From contig DAHVQS010000004.1 of assembly GCA_027317645.1 (NCBI GenBank), forward strand, positions 1 through 64,000: a stretch of DNA of 64,000 bases. Direction: 5' to 3'. Below are positions 34,338 to 43,182 of the stretch, piece after piece (position 1 is the first letter of the stretch; the number at the start of each line of letters is the position of its first letter). The position numbers and the translations under genes are program-made. The notes beneath the pieces are model-generated. The model was not told the origin of the DNA, did no database searches, and saw nothing but the letters and a program-made list of their open reading frames with translations. The stretch comes from Paenalcaligenes sp021793095. GTDB taxonomy: Bacteria > Pseudomonadota > Gammaproteobacteria > Burkholderiales > Burkholderiaceae_B.

Positions 34338-35237
34338 ATGCATCCTGCAGGCAAATTAGTATCTCTTGCTGCAAATGCAAAACACACGACCCTAGTCGGG
34401 TCGCGTCAATGGCTGTTAATGACAACCGTCGCAGTCACTGCAATATTAGCCGGATGTAGTTCCACCGATCAGCGTGCGCCGATTACAGATCTCAGTGTGA
34501 CCACCGATGAGACGGTCGCCCAAATTACTGAGTCTGCCAGTAAAGACTATACCGTGCAGCCAGGTGATACCCTGTATAAAATTGCTCGCGAACACAATGC
34601 AAAGGTGCATGAAATTGCGCAGGCTAACCAAATCACCGATCCAAGCCAACTCAGTGTTGGCCAAAAGTTGGTGATTCCGGGTGCCGGGACAGCCCCCAGT
34701 TCGCCTCCTGATATCAGCAGCGGTAGTCAGGTGGTGGCTGCCCCAGTCGATGTTTCGGGTGGAGAGGGTCAAGCGCAGCCTAAGCCAGTAGACACCGGCC
34801 AAGAGGATCAAACTCAGGCCGACGCTGCTCAATCTCAAGAAAGCAGCAGCACACCACGAGCCAGTGATGCTGATCTCATCAAATGGGATTGGCCCAACCA
34901 AGGCAAGGTCATCCAAGAGTTCACACCGAGCAGCAAAGGCATAGACATCGAGGGTCAAATAGGGGACCCCGTACTTGCTGCTGCAGACGGCAAAGTGATG
35001 TACGCGGGCAATGGCGTGCGTGGCTTAGGCAATTTGATTTTATTGGGTCATAGTGACGGTTTTATCACCGCCTATGCGCACAACGATGAGTTGCTCGTCA
35101 AAATGGGTGAGCAGGTCAAAAAGGGGCAAAAAGTAGCGACACTCGGAGACTCCGAGGCAGATTCGCCGCGCCTGCATTTTGAAATACGTCGCCGCGGTAC
35201 CCCTGTGAACCCAATGTCTTATTTGCCTAAAAAATAA
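34338..35237 (+). CDS. nlpD: NlpD-like LysM/LytM lipoprotein
   Basis: Outer-membrane lipoprotein that activates the amidase AmiC during cell division. The lipobox ends in LAGC near residue 40 with Ser at +2. A LysM domain follows (YTVQPGDTLYKIAREHN to GQKLVIPG, about 75-118), then an acidic/Gln-rich linker and a LytM/M23 domain (about 185-298). The M23 metal site is degenerate: SKGIDIEG replaces the HxGxD-type motif, while the last HFEIRRRG motif is kept. This is the known state of activator-type NlpD proteins, so it should not be a peptidase. rpoS, its usual downstream neighbour, is missing; rlmD follows after 21 bases. Confidence 0.92.
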   Translation: MHPAGKLVSLAANAKHTTLVGSRQWLLMTTVAVTAILAGCSSTDQRAPITDLSVTTDETVAQITESASKDYTVQPGDTLYKIAREHNAKVHEIAQANQITDPSQLSVGQKLVIPGAGTAPSSPPDISSGSQVVAAPVDVSGGEGQAQPKPVDTGQEDQTQADAAQSQESSSTPRASDADLIKWDWPNQGKVIQEFTPSSKGIDIEGQIGDPVLAAADGKVMYAGNGVRGLGNLILLGHSDGFITAYAHNDELLVKMGEQVKKGQKVATLGDSEADSPRLHFEIRRRGTPVNPMSYLPKK

Positions 35238-35258
35238 CCAGCGCAGCAGTCATCTATT

Positions 35259-36599
35259 ATGAGCAATACGGTTTTAAGCATTGAGTCCCTAGACTTATCT
35301 GCGCAAGGGGTCGCCCATGACGACGAGGGCAAGGTTGTCTTCGTCGAGGGCGCCCTGCCTAGGGAAAAGGTACGGGTAGAATTTAGCCGTCACAAGAAAA
35401 ACTACAATAAAGCCCAGGTTGTCGAGGTCCTTCAAGCCTCACCTTTACGGGTCACCCCGCGGTGCCCTTATTTTGGGCAGTGCGGTGGCTGTGTCATGCA
35501 ACACTTGGATGCTGATGCACAAATTGCCATCAAGCAGCGAGCCCTCGAAGATATGCTGAGGCATATTGGCAGAGTCCAAGCGGCACAAATACTACCCCCT
35601 ATTTACGGTGCCTTTTGGGGGTACCGTATGAAGGCGCGTTTTTCTGCGCGTTTTGTGGCTAAAAAAGGAGGTATGCTGGTTGGTTTTCGCGAGCGCAATA
35701 GTCGCTTTGTGATGGATATGGAGCACTGTCAGGTAGTGCCTCCACATGTGTCAGCCTTGCTAAAACCATTGCGCGCTTTACTCGAAACGTTATCGGTGGC
35801 TCGGCGCGTGCCTCAGATTGAATTGGCAGTGGGGGATGCGCAGACGGTCTTGGTCTTGCGCCACCTCGAACCTTTGTCTGCCGAGGATCACGATAAACTG
35901 CGGCAGTTTGCCCAAGAGCACCAAATACAGTGGTGGTTGCAGCCTAAAGGCCCGGAAACGGCGCATCCTCTAGAAGCTGATCAGGAGGATCTGTATTACT
36001 CTTTGCCAGAGTATGATTTGCAAATGCATTTCAAACCAACTGACTTCACACAGGTCAATCATGGCATCAATAGAGTGCTCATTCGTCGCGCTTTGGCACT
36101 ATTAGATATACAGCCACATCATCGCGTCGTCGATTTATTTTGCGGATTAGGGAATTTTACCTTGCCCATTGCACGCACTGCCCGTGAGGTGGTGGGGGTA
36201 GAGGGTAGCGAGGTACTGATTGAGCGCGCGCGTGCGGCAGCTCAAAAGCATGACTTGGCAGATCGTGCTCAATTTTCGGTATTAGATCTCTTCCAGGTAG
36301 ATGAAGAGTGGCTGCAGACGTTGGGGCATTTTGATCGTATGTTGATCGACCCGCCCCGTGACGGTGCCGTTGCGGTGGCCAAAGCCGTTAGCGCATTACC
36401 CGTGCAAGCCCAGCCTGAGCGCATCGTGTATGTCTCTTGTAATCCATCAACATTGGCTCGAGATGCGGGTATTTTGACCCACGTCGGAGGCTACCGATTA
36501 CAGGCGGCAGGGGTGGTTAATATGTTCCCTCATACCGCACATATAGAATCCATTGCGGTGTTTACTAAAGGCACCCAAGAACGTCTATCCATAGATTGA
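35259..36599 (+). CDS. rlmD: 23S rRNA (uracil-1939-C5)-methyltransferase RlmD
   Basis: SAM enzyme that methylates U1939 of 23S rRNA, with a 4Fe-4S cluster. It has an N-terminal TRAM domain (about 8-60), cluster cysteines in CPYFGQCGGCVMQHL near residue 70, the SAM motif VVDLFCGLGNFTLPIA near 290, and the catalytic cysteine in YVSCNPSTLARD near 400. Length 446. It ends ahead of a strong bidirectional terminator shared with argH. The position after nlpD is unusual. Confidence 0.95.
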   Translation: MSNTVLSIESLDLSAQGVAHDDEGKVVFVEGALPREKVRVEFSRHKKNYNKAQVVEVLQASPLRVTPRCPYFGQCGGCVMQHLDADAQIAIKQRALEDMLRHIGRVQAAQILPPIYGAFWGYRMKARFSARFVAKKGGMLVGFRERNSRFVMDMEHCQVVPPHVSALLKPLRALLETLSVARRVPQIELAVGDAQTVLVLRHLEPLSAEDHDKLRQFAQEHQIQWWLQPKGPETAHPLEADQEDLYYSLPEYDLQMHFKPTDFTQVNHGINRVLIRRALALLDIQPHHRVVDLFCGLGNFTLPIARTAREVVGVEGSEVLIERARAAAQKHDLADRAQFSVLDLFQVDEEWLQTLGHFDRMLIDPPRDGAVAVAKAVSALPVQAQPERIVYVSCNPSTLARDAGILTHVGGYRLQAAGVVNMFPHTAHIESIAVFTKGTQERLSID

Positions 36600-36674
36600 A
36601 TCACAGTCTTGCGGTTTTGCGCTACCTAAGGTGCCCAATCTCGGTGTAAGGCAGCCGCTTAACCGTTTAAATAC

Positions 36675-36744
36675 AAAAAGCCCCAAAATATTAATCACTA
36701 ACCTGTCCAATCAATGAAGGTCAGTTTATATTTTGGGGCTTTTT
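36675..36744. terminator. Bidirectional terminator between rlmD and argH
   Basis: AAAAAGCCCCAAAATA (36675-36690) and TATTTTGGGGCTTTTT (36729-36744) are perfectly complementary over 16 bases. They give an A-run on one side and a T-run on the other, as needed to end both convergent genes. The 38-base loop can pair further (ACCT with AGGT, flanked by ACT/AGT), so the structure is one long interrupted hairpin. The 75 bases before it (36600-36674) hold nothing I recognise. Confidence 0.9.
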
Positions 36745-36761
36745 CGCGTTGGCTGGCTTTT

Positions 36762-38195
36762 TTACTTGTTTAAATCTTTTTTCAGTGCCTTGATAAGCGC
36801 TGTGGCTGCCTCACTCACTCTCTCTGGGGCGGTGCCGCCAATATGGTTGCGTGCGGCAACTGAACCCTCAAGGGTCAGTACTGAAAACACGTCCTCTTTG
36901 ATCGCGGAATGATAGGATTGCAACACCTCGAGGCTAAGGTCTGCAATGTCGCATTGTTCATCAACGCAACGTTTCACCACACTGGCCACGGTTTCGTGCG
37001 CATCTCTAAAGGGCACCCCCTGTTTGACCAGGTAATCAGCCAAATCGGTAGCAGTGGCAAAACCCTCTGCTGCTGCGTGCCGCATCGCCTGAGCATTGAC
37101 ACGAATACCGGCCACCATATCCACAAATATTTGTAGCGTGTCGCGCACCGTATCAGCGGCATCAAAAAGCCCTTCTTTGTCTTCTTGGTTATCCTTGTTA
37201 TAAGCCAAAGGTTGTGCCTTCATCAGCATTAACAAGGCAACCAAATGGCCGACGACGCGACCTGTTTTTCCACGCGCGAGTTCGGGCACATCAGGATTTT
37301 TCTTTTGTGGCATGATCGAACTGCCCGTACAAAAGCGATCGGCCAAATCAATGAATCCAAAACGTGGGCTCATCCAGATAATTAACTCTTCGGAAAAGCG
37401 AGATAAGTGCATCATGATGAGTGATGCCGCGGAACAAAATTCAATACTGAAATCGCGATCTGAAACGGCATCTAAAGAATTAAGGCAAAGACTGTCAAAG
37501 CCGAGTTCTTTGGCGACGATGACACGATCAATGGGAAAGCTGGTGCCCGCCAAAGCTGCCGCCCCTAGGGGCAGTCTATTGACACGCCTACGACAGTCAT
37601 TTAAACGCTCAGTGTCGCGTTTAAACATTTCAGCATAAGCCAGCAAGTGATGGCCAAAAGTAACGGGCTGGGCGACCTGTAAATGGGTAAAACCCGGCAT
37701 GATTGTGTCGGCATGCTCTAGGGCGAGCTCGGCCAAAGCGAGCTGCAGCTGCTTGAGGTAGTTTTGAATGATATCAATTTGGTTGCGCAACCACAGGCGG
37801 ATGTCAGTGGCCACCTGGTCATTCCGAGAGCGCCCAGTGTGTAGACGTTTGCCTGCATCACCAATCAGTTCAACCAGTCTTTTTTCAACATTTAGATGGA
37901 CATCTTCGAGATCTAGAGACCAATCAAAGCGGCCTTCGTTGATTTCGGTAATAATGGTCTGCAGGCCTCGGGTAATATCCTGCAGGTCTTGATCACTGAG
38001 AATACCGATCTCGGTGAGCATTTTAGCGTGGGCCAAGGAGCCTTCGATGTCATATTTGGCCAGACGTTGGTCAAATTCTACTGATGCAGTATAGCGTTTG
38101 ACGAGCTCTGAGACGGGCTCACTAAAGCGTGCGGACCAAGCTTGGGATTTTTTATCAAACTGATTGGTTGGTTTTGATGAGTTTTCTGTAGACAT
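36762..38195 (-). CDS. argH: Argininosuccinate lyase
   Basis: Last step of arginine synthesis: argininosuccinate to arginine and fumarate. The 477-residue protein shows the fumarase/aspartase-superfamily signature GSSIMPQKKNPD near residue 295, HTGRSRNDQVATDIRLW near 120 and TIMPGFTHLQVAQPVTFGHHLLAYAEM near 165. Length is normal with a short polar N-terminal leader. It is a single-gene unit on the minus strand, ended by the bidirectional terminator, and divergent from the MscS gene over 112 bases. Confidence 0.96.
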   Translation of the reverse strand: MSTENSSKPTNQFDKKSQAWSARFSEPVSELVKRYTASVEFDQRLAKYDIEGSLAHAKMLTEIGILSDQDLQDITRGLQTIITEINEGRFDWSLDLEDVHLNVEKRLVELIGDAGKRLHTGRSRNDQVATDIRLWLRNQIDIIQNYLKQLQLALAELALEHADTIMPGFTHLQVAQPVTFGHHLLAYAEMFKRDTERLNDCRRRVNRLPLGAAALAGTSFPIDRVIVAKELGFDSLCLNSLDAVSDRDFSIEFCSAASLIMMHLSRFSEELIIWMSPRFGFIDLADRFCTGSSIMPQKKNPDVPELARGKTGRVVGHLVALLMLMKAQPLAYNKDNQEDKEGLFDAADTVRDTLQIFVDMVAGIRVNAQAMRHAAAEGFATATDLADYLVKQGVPFRDAHETVASVVKRCVDEQCDIADLSLEVLQSYHSAIKEDVFSVLTLEGSVAARNHIGGTAPERVSEAATALIKALKKDLNK

Positions 38196-38307
38196 ATTTT
38201 CAGTAAAGCAGGCAAAAAGTAATAAACTATGTGGGTTATATTAACGACTCTTGGCCTGTGTGCCTAGTCATCATCAGATTCTGCTTTGCAGGGACAGTTG
38301 ACAAGAC

Positions 38308-39585
38308 ATGGAATCAAGCTTCTTTTTTGGTGATCACAATGTAAAGAGCTGGCTACAGCAGTCAGTCGATGGGGTGTTACTGCAGTTCTTTTTAGGCCTG
38401 CTGTTGCTGGTGGCAATTTTTCTTGCTTTTAATTGGGCCAGCTCATATGTGCTGAGTGTGGTGACCCGTCGCTTTTTACTCACCATTGGTAAAAAGGATT
38501 GGCTGGAAATTATTCAAGCATCACGTGTGCGCCGATTTTTCGCCCGTGCTTTGTCTTTGTATCTTCTTTCAGCAATGATTGATTGGTTGCCACTGGGTCC
38601 TTCTTTCGGCGAATTTCTTAATCGTTTAATTTTTGCTGTTGCGACTTTTTATTTATTGCTATGCCTGAGCGCTTTATTAACAGTAGGCCACGAGATTTAC
38701 GCCCGCACCCCACGCGCTCAGGTAAAGTCAATCAAAGGCTATATTGAGGTTATCCGCATAGGGTTTTGGTTTGTAGGCGCCATTATCCTGCTATCAGTGA
38801 TGATCAAAAAGTCCCCTTTAATTATGATTTCAGGTTTGGGGGCTTTGTCCGCAGTACTGTTATTGGTCTTTAAGGATACCTTATTATCACTGGTGGCCAG
38901 TGCCCAAATGAGCAGTAATGACATGCTGCGTATAGGTGATTGGATACAAATGCCACAAGCTGAGGCCGATGGGTTTGTCATTGATATTGCCCTGCATACG
39001 GTAAAGGTACAAAACTGGGATAAAACCGTTACTACCATTCCGACCTACAAGCTTTTCTCTGAAAGCTATAAAAATATGCGGCAAATGTTCGAGTCGGGTG
39101 GACGCCGTATCAAAAGAAGCTTGACCATCGATGCCACCACCGTACGGTTTCTCACCGACGCTGAGATACAAGAATTCAAACGATTTGAATTACTGCATGA
39201 TTATTTGGAAAAAAAAGAGAAAGAAATACAAGAAGACAATGCCAAGCTCATTGCCCAAGGTAAAGACCCTGTGAATCAACGCCGGCTCACCAATTTAGGT
39301 ACCTTTAGAATGTACGCTACTCTTTATTTAGAACAAAACCAAGGCGTGCATCAGGATATGATTTTGATGGTGCGCATGATGGAGCCCACAGACAAAGGAA
39401 TACCAGTCGAGATTTATTGTTTTACTAACGATACTGCTTGGGTGAATTATGAGCGTATCCAGGGAGATATCTTTGATCATCTCATTGCTATTGTGCCCGA
39501 AATGTCTTTGCGCTTATATCAATCACCCTCGGGACGCGATCTCACCGACGGTATTGAGCATTTACGTACAATCAGCGATGATTAG
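38308..39585 (+). CDS. MscS-family mechanosensitive channel (YbdG-like)
   Basis: A 425-residue channel of the MscS superfamily. Several N-terminal helices (about 25-130) are followed by the pore helix region (MISGLGALSAVLLLVFKDTLLSLVASAQM, about 170-205) and the beta domain (DMLRIGDWIQMPQAEADGFVIDIALHTVKVQNWDKTVTTIPTYKLFSE). A long charged cytoplasmic part with an inserted helix (EKKEKEIQEDNAKLI) matches the YbdG/miniconductance type. It would release solutes on osmotic downshift. Single gene with a weak ribosome-binding site. Confidence 0.9.
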   Translation: MESSFFFGDHNVKSWLQQSVDGVLLQFFLGLLLLVAIFLAFNWASSYVLSVVTRRFLLTIGKKDWLEIIQASRVRRFFARALSLYLLSAMIDWLPLGPSFGEFLNRLIFAVATFYLLLCLSALLTVGHEIYARTPRAQVKSIKGYIEVIRIGFWFVGAIILLSVMIKKSPLIMISGLGALSAVLLLVFKDTLLSLVASAQMSSNDMLRIGDWIQMPQAEADGFVIDIALHTVKVQNWDKTVTTIPTYKLFSESYKNMRQMFESGGRRIKRSLTIDATTVRFLTDAEIQEFKRFELLHDYLEKKEKEIQEDNAKLIAQGKDPVNQRRLTNLGTFRMYATLYLEQNQGVHQDMILMVRMMEPTDKGIPVEIYCFTNDTAWVNYERIQGDIFDHLIAIVPEMSLRLYQSPSGRDLTDGIEHLRTISDD

Positions 39586-39680
39586 GTGTGTTTTATATTC
39601 CCTTCGCTAGAGCCTTTCGCTGCTTGCTTGAATACGGGCAATATTAAATTTGCTATTTATTTAAAATCAATTTTCTGATC

Positions 39681-40019
39681 ATGAAATTAATTACCGCTAT
39701 TATTAAGCCCTTTAAATTAGATGAAGTGCGTGAAGCACTGACGGAATATGGTGTGTACGGCATCACCATTACCGAGGTCAAAGGATTTGGGCGGCAGAGA
39801 GGGCATACTGAGTTATACCGCGGGGCGGAGTATGTGGTCGATTTTTTGCCTAAAATAAAAATAGAGGTCGCTGTACAAGAAGATCGAGTAGAGCAGGTGC
39901 TGCAGCAAATAGTGGCTGCGGCCCGTACTGGCAAGATTGGCGATGGCAAGATTTTTGTGACCGCGCTCGAGCAGGTGGTACGTATCCGCACGGGGGAAGA
40001 GGGCGAGGCCGCCTTGTAG
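39681..40019 (+). CDS. glnB: PII nitrogen-regulatory protein
   Basis: A 112-residue PII signal protein that reports glutamine, 2-oxoglutarate and ATP/ADP. The T-loop GRQRGHTELYRGAEYVVDF holds the uridylylation site Tyr51, and the second signature is AARTGKIGDGKIFV. GlnB and GlnK cannot be told apart safely from sequence alone; no amtB lies next to it, which mildly favours GlnB. The bases before the ATG lack a clear Shine-Dalgarno sequence (TTTTCTGATC). No sigma-54 promoter was seen in the 95-base leader. A hairpin follows the stop. Confidence 0.93.
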   Translation: MKLITAIIKPFKLDEVREALTEYGVYGITITEVKGFGRQRGHTELYRGAEYVVDFLPKIKIEVAVQEDRVEQVLQQIVAAARTGKIGDGKIFVTALEQVVRIRTGEEGEAAL

Positions 40020-40031
40020 GCCGCCTCGTTT
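40004..40031 (+). terminator. Hairpin terminator at the end of the PII gene
   Basis: CGAGGC (40004-40009) pairs with GCCTCG (40023-40028), with further partial pairing inside (GCC/GGC). A short TTTGT follows. The left arm lies within the last codons of the PII gene. It probably ends that transcript, although the T-run is short. Confidence 0.5.
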
Positions 40032-40066
40032 GTGATGATACAAAACAGAGCAGTGTTTACGCGGTA

Positions 40067-41293
40067 TTAGGCACTTTCGGCATTAATGAGATGATCTTGA
40101 TTTTTGCGCTCATAGAGGGCCAAAGTCAGCAATAGCAAAATAGTGACGCCAATCACTGGCAAGCTCCAGATATTGATGCCTTCCCAGCCATGCAAGGCCA
40201 ATAGGCGCCCGGATGAGAAAGATGACAAGGCCACACTGCCAAAGACTAAAAAGTCGTTAACCGCTTGTACTTTGTTGCGCTCTTGAGGGTGGTAGCAATC
40301 AGTGACCAGAGTGGTAGCACCAATAAAACCGAAGTTCCATCCTAGCCCCAGTAAAATTAGACTGGCCCAAAAATGAGCCACACTTAAACCGCTCAGTGCA
40401 CTGAAGCTGGCCCCAGCAAATAAAAGCATGCCGGTGATGGTGATGGTGATTTTACCAAAACGACGAATAAGATGGCCTGTGAAAAAACTCGGGCCGAACA
40501 TAGCCAATATATGCCATTGAATGCCGAGGGTTGACTCGCGCATGGTATGGCCGTGATGCACCATAGCAAGCGGGGTAGCCGTCATCATAAAGCTCATCAA
40601 ACTATAGGCCACCATACCAGCAATAATTGAAATAATGAGGCGAGGGTTGCGCAATATCACCGCAAGTGGCCGTCCCCCATGTTCTTCATGCTGCGGTTGC
40701 ACATGCAAGGCATCTGTACGTAAGAGCCAGATCAGGGGTAATGCTAACGCTGCTAAAGTGGCTTGGGCAAAAAATGTCCCGGCAAAAGGCAGTCCAGGAA
40801 TAATTTCAGCGGTATGTAAAATGACCTGCGCAGCGATGATGGCAGCGGCCAACCCCCCGATCATGACCCATGAGATAGCGCGTGGTCGCAACGCCGCGGC
40901 CACACTGTCTGCGGCAGCAAAACGGTAGCTCTGCACATAGGACGAATAAAATCCTGCAATAACAGTACCAATACAAAAGATTAGAAATGAGGCTTGAGCA
41001 ATCCCGGTAAATGCGGTTAGGCCGCCCACAATACCCAATAGGGAGCCAATAAAATAGCCCCCGCGGCGCCCTAATTTACGCATAATCCAAGCCGCAGGTA
41101 AGATGCCAATCGCCATGCCCATATTGAAAAGGCTGACCGGCAAAGTGGCAATTTTTTCATTGTGCGCTAATGCCTCACCCACCAACCCACCCAAGGCCAC
41201 GACCACGGCCGGGTTGGCACCCCCCAATGCTTGTAATCCAGATAAAAGTAGAGTGTTGCGGCGGACTTCGCCCGTCAAGGAGGTTTGGGTCAT
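40067..41293 (-). CDS. Major facilitator superfamily transporter
   Basis: A 408-residue MFS carrier with 12 predicted helices in two halves. The loop between helices 2 and 3 reads AAWIMRKLGRRGGYFIG, the usual MFS motif A region, and the matching loop in the second half is GHLIRRFGKITITI. Substrate unknown; the subgroup resembles uncharacterised bacterial carriers with a PucC/UMF2-like layout. Single gene on the minus strand, divergent from the pseudouridine synthase over 122 AT-rich bases that include a 12-base palindrome. Confidence 0.85.
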   Translation of the reverse strand: MTQTSLTGEVRRNTLLLSGLQALGGANPAVVVALGGLVGEALAHNEKIATLPVSLFNMGMAIGILPAAWIMRKLGRRGGYFIGSLLGIVGGLTAFTGIAQASFLIFCIGTVIAGFYSSYVQSYRFAAADSVAAALRPRAISWVMIGGLAAAIIAAQVILHTAEIIPGLPFAGTFFAQATLAALALPLIWLLRTDALHVQPQHEEHGGRPLAVILRNPRLIISIIAGMVAYSLMSFMMTATPLAMVHHGHTMRESTLGIQWHILAMFGPSFFTGHLIRRFGKITITITGMLLFAGASFSALSGLSVAHFWASLILLGLGWNFGFIGATTLVTDCYHPQERNKVQAVNDFLVFGSVALSSFSSGRLLALHGWEGINIWSLPVIGVTILLLLTLALYERKNQDHLINAESA

Positions 41294-41332
41294 AGTAGAG
41301 GTCTATATCAGAAAGAGTAAAATGCTTAAAAC

Positions 41333-41344
41333 TAATAGCTATTA
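41333..41344. promoter_or_regulatory. 12-base palindrome between MFS and pseudouridine synthase genes
   Basis: TAATAGCTATTA is a perfect palindrome 40 bases before the MFS start codon, in the shared promoter region. It could be an operator for the transporter. AT-rich palindromes of this size also occur by chance in promoter DNA. Confidence 0.25.
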
Positions 41345-41415
41345 TAGATTTCTGCTTATAATTGTCAGCTACTAAGTACGCAGTATAAAAGATACTGTGG
41401 TTTTTAAGGCTGTGT

Positions 41416-42159
41416 ATGACTAATTTAATACGTGTTTCCAAATTAATGGCTGATCGCGGCTTATGCTCGAGGCGCGAGGCCGATGAATTTATCCGCCGAC
41501 AATGGGTCAAGGTTGATGGCCACATTGTGACATTAGGCCAGCGGGCAGCGCCCGAGGCAAAGATTGAATTGCATCCTGACGCCAATGCGCAGCTTAAGCA
41601 ACAAGTCACAATCCTACTCAATAAACCAGTAGGGTATGTTTCCGGTCAAGCCGAGAAAAACTATCGCCCAGCTTCTGTGTTGATTACCCCCGCGCGGCAA
41701 TTTTTAGTACCCACAAAAGGCAAGGGGGGTCAGCTGCGCTTTCAACGCCAGCATTTGCGCGGTTTGGCGCCTGCTGGGCGTTTAGATATAGATTCTCAGG
41801 GGTTATTGGTGCTCACTCAAGATGGGCAGCTTGCTCGGCGTTTAATTGGGGCCAATTCACCAATCGAAAAGGAGTATTTGGTGCGGGTTAAAGGTCGCTT
41901 AGATAAAAAAGGGCTGGCATTATTAAATCACGGTCTCAAATTAGATGGTCAGGCGCTTAAACCCGCGCGTGTGCGTTGGCTCAATGATGATCAGCTGCTT
42001 TTTCGATTGCGCGAGGGGCGCAAAAGACAAATACGCCGCATGTGCGAGTTGGTAGGTCTGCACGTAGTAGGCCTAAAGAGAGTCCGCATAGGGCGTGTCC
42101 GTTTAGGTAATCTGCCCGAAGGCCAATGGCGATACTTACAGCCCCATGAACAATTTTAA
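41416..42159 (+). CDS. RsuA/RluB/RluF-family pseudouridine synthase
   Basis: A 247-residue rRNA or tRNA pseudouridine synthase. The S4 domain (about residues 5-55) begins RVSKLMADRGLCSRREADEFI. The catalytic aspartate is in PAGRLDIDSQGLLVLT near residue 120, and EGRKRQIRRMCELVGLHV is the conserved C-terminal motif. It resembles RluF (23S U2604) more than RsuA, having an S4 domain and a short catalytic domain, but target assignment by eye is not secure. Downstream, 163 bases lead to the glycerophosphodiesterase gene. Confidence 0.88.
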   Translation: MTNLIRVSKLMADRGLCSRREADEFIRRQWVKVDGHIVTLGQRAAPEAKIELHPDANAQLKQQVTILLNKPVGYVSGQAEKNYRPASVLITPARQFLVPTKGKGGQLRFQRQHLRGLAPAGRLDIDSQGLLVLTQDGQLARRLIGANSPIEKEYLVRVKGRLDKKGLALLNHGLKLDGQALKPARVRWLNDDQLLFRLREGRKRQIRRMCELVGLHVVGLKRVRIGRVRLGNLPEGQWRYLQPHEQF

Positions 42160-42322
42160 TCGTCTTGTTGGTTTGATTGGCTGTTGGCAGATTGGCTTGT
42201 TGGCATAGAAAATCACAAGAAGGAGTGTCTTAAAAGTTAAACCATTAAGGGGTAAAAAGTCTTGGCAAAAGGCAGTTCCCCTTTTATGATGATTTCATTT
42301 TCAGCCTTACAAGGGAAATTTC

Positions 42323-43096
42323 GTGACTTTAAGCAAGCGGGTTTGGCCCTATCCCAGAATGATTGCGCACCGTGGCGCCGGATTAAACGCCCCTGAAAAT
42401 ACATTGTCAGCGATGCGTTATGGTGCAGCACATGGCTATCAAATGTTTGAGTATGACGTCAAACTCAGTCGAGACGATGTCCCCGTGCTGGTCCATGATG
42501 ACACGCTGGATCGCACCTCTAATGCAACGGGGGTAGTCAATGAATACAGTCTGGCTCAATTGAGCCACTATGACTTTGGCGCATGGCATAGCAATGAATA
42601 CATTGGCGAGCCTGTGCTCACATTAAATGGCATGGCTAACTTTAGCATTCCCAAAGGGTTGCATAGCAATATAGAAATAAAACCGAATAAGGGTCTGGAA
42701 AAACATACAGGCCAGATTGTCGCTAAGCAGGCGCAGCAACTCTGGCAGCGCGCTAGTTTGCCACCCGTGCTGTCTTCATTTTCTATTGCAACGCTCGAGG
42801 CGGCGGCCTCGAGTGCGCCCGAATTGCCGCGCGCTCTGTTAATAGAGCAGCACCAAGAGGTGCCTGTCCTTATTCGTCAAATGCATCACTTGCAATGTAT
42901 TGGGCTAAATATTGACTATCGATTGTTGAGTCCAGAGCTGCTCTCAGCCTGTGGTGCTGAAGGGCTTTTTGTCTGTGTTTGGACCGTTAATGAGGTGGAG
43001 CGCATCCGCGCATTATTTGCTCAAGGGGTGGATGCGGTTATTACAGATGAGGTGCATTGCGCGCCTGCAGATTTATCCTCTGGCACCTTGCTTTAA
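42323..43096 (+). CDS. Glycerophosphodiester phosphodiesterase
   Basis: Cytoplasmic GDPD/UgpQ-type enzyme that cuts glycerophosphodiesters to glycerol-3-phosphate and an alcohol. The signature is MIAHRGAGLNAPENTLSAMRYGAAHGY (catalytic His and Glu), then EYDVKLSRDDVPVLVHDDTLDRTSN (metal ligands and second His), and later IEIKPNKG. Length 257. The start is GTG 42323, with AAGGGAA upstream. No signal peptide, so it should act in the cytoplasm. In the 163 bases before it is a run of TTGGC repeats (about 42164-42206). Confidence 0.92.
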   Translation: MTLSKRVWPYPRMIAHRGAGLNAPENTLSAMRYGAAHGYQMFEYDVKLSRDDVPVLVHDDTLDRTSNATGVVNEYSLAQLSHYDFGAWHSNEYIGEPVLTLNGMANFSIPKGLHSNIEIKPNKGLEKHTGQIVAKQAQQLWQRASLPPVLSSFSIATLEAAASSAPELPRALLIEQHQEVPVLIRQMHHLQCIGLNIDYRLLSPELLSACGAEGLFVCVWTVNEVERIRALFAQGVDAVITDEVHCAPADLSSGTLL

Positions 43097-43152
43097 ATGC
43101 ACCGTTCCACGCTATCATTATGTTAAACTTGCCTACTATTATTTTGCATACA

Positions 43153-43175
43153 CCTGTTAAAGGTCCTGTTAAAGG
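43153..43175 (+). repeat. Tandem 11-base repeat at the ppiD ribosome-binding site
   Basis: CCTGTTAAAGG occurs twice (43153-43163 and 43165-43175), one base apart. The second copy provides the AAAGGG Shine-Dalgarno sequence for ppiD, with proper spacing to ATG 43183; the first is an extra site 12 bases upstream. It may be a simple slippage duplication with an effect on translation. Confidence 0.6.
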
Positions 43176-43182
43176 GTGATCC

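Noticed and set aside
34900..35237. NlpD as an active M23 peptidase
   Set aside because: The first zinc motif is degenerate (SKGIDIEG lacks the metal histidine), so I treat it as an amidase activator.
39586..39680. Sigma-54 promoter for the PII gene
   Set aside because: No GG-N10-GC type pair with the right spacing was found in the leader.
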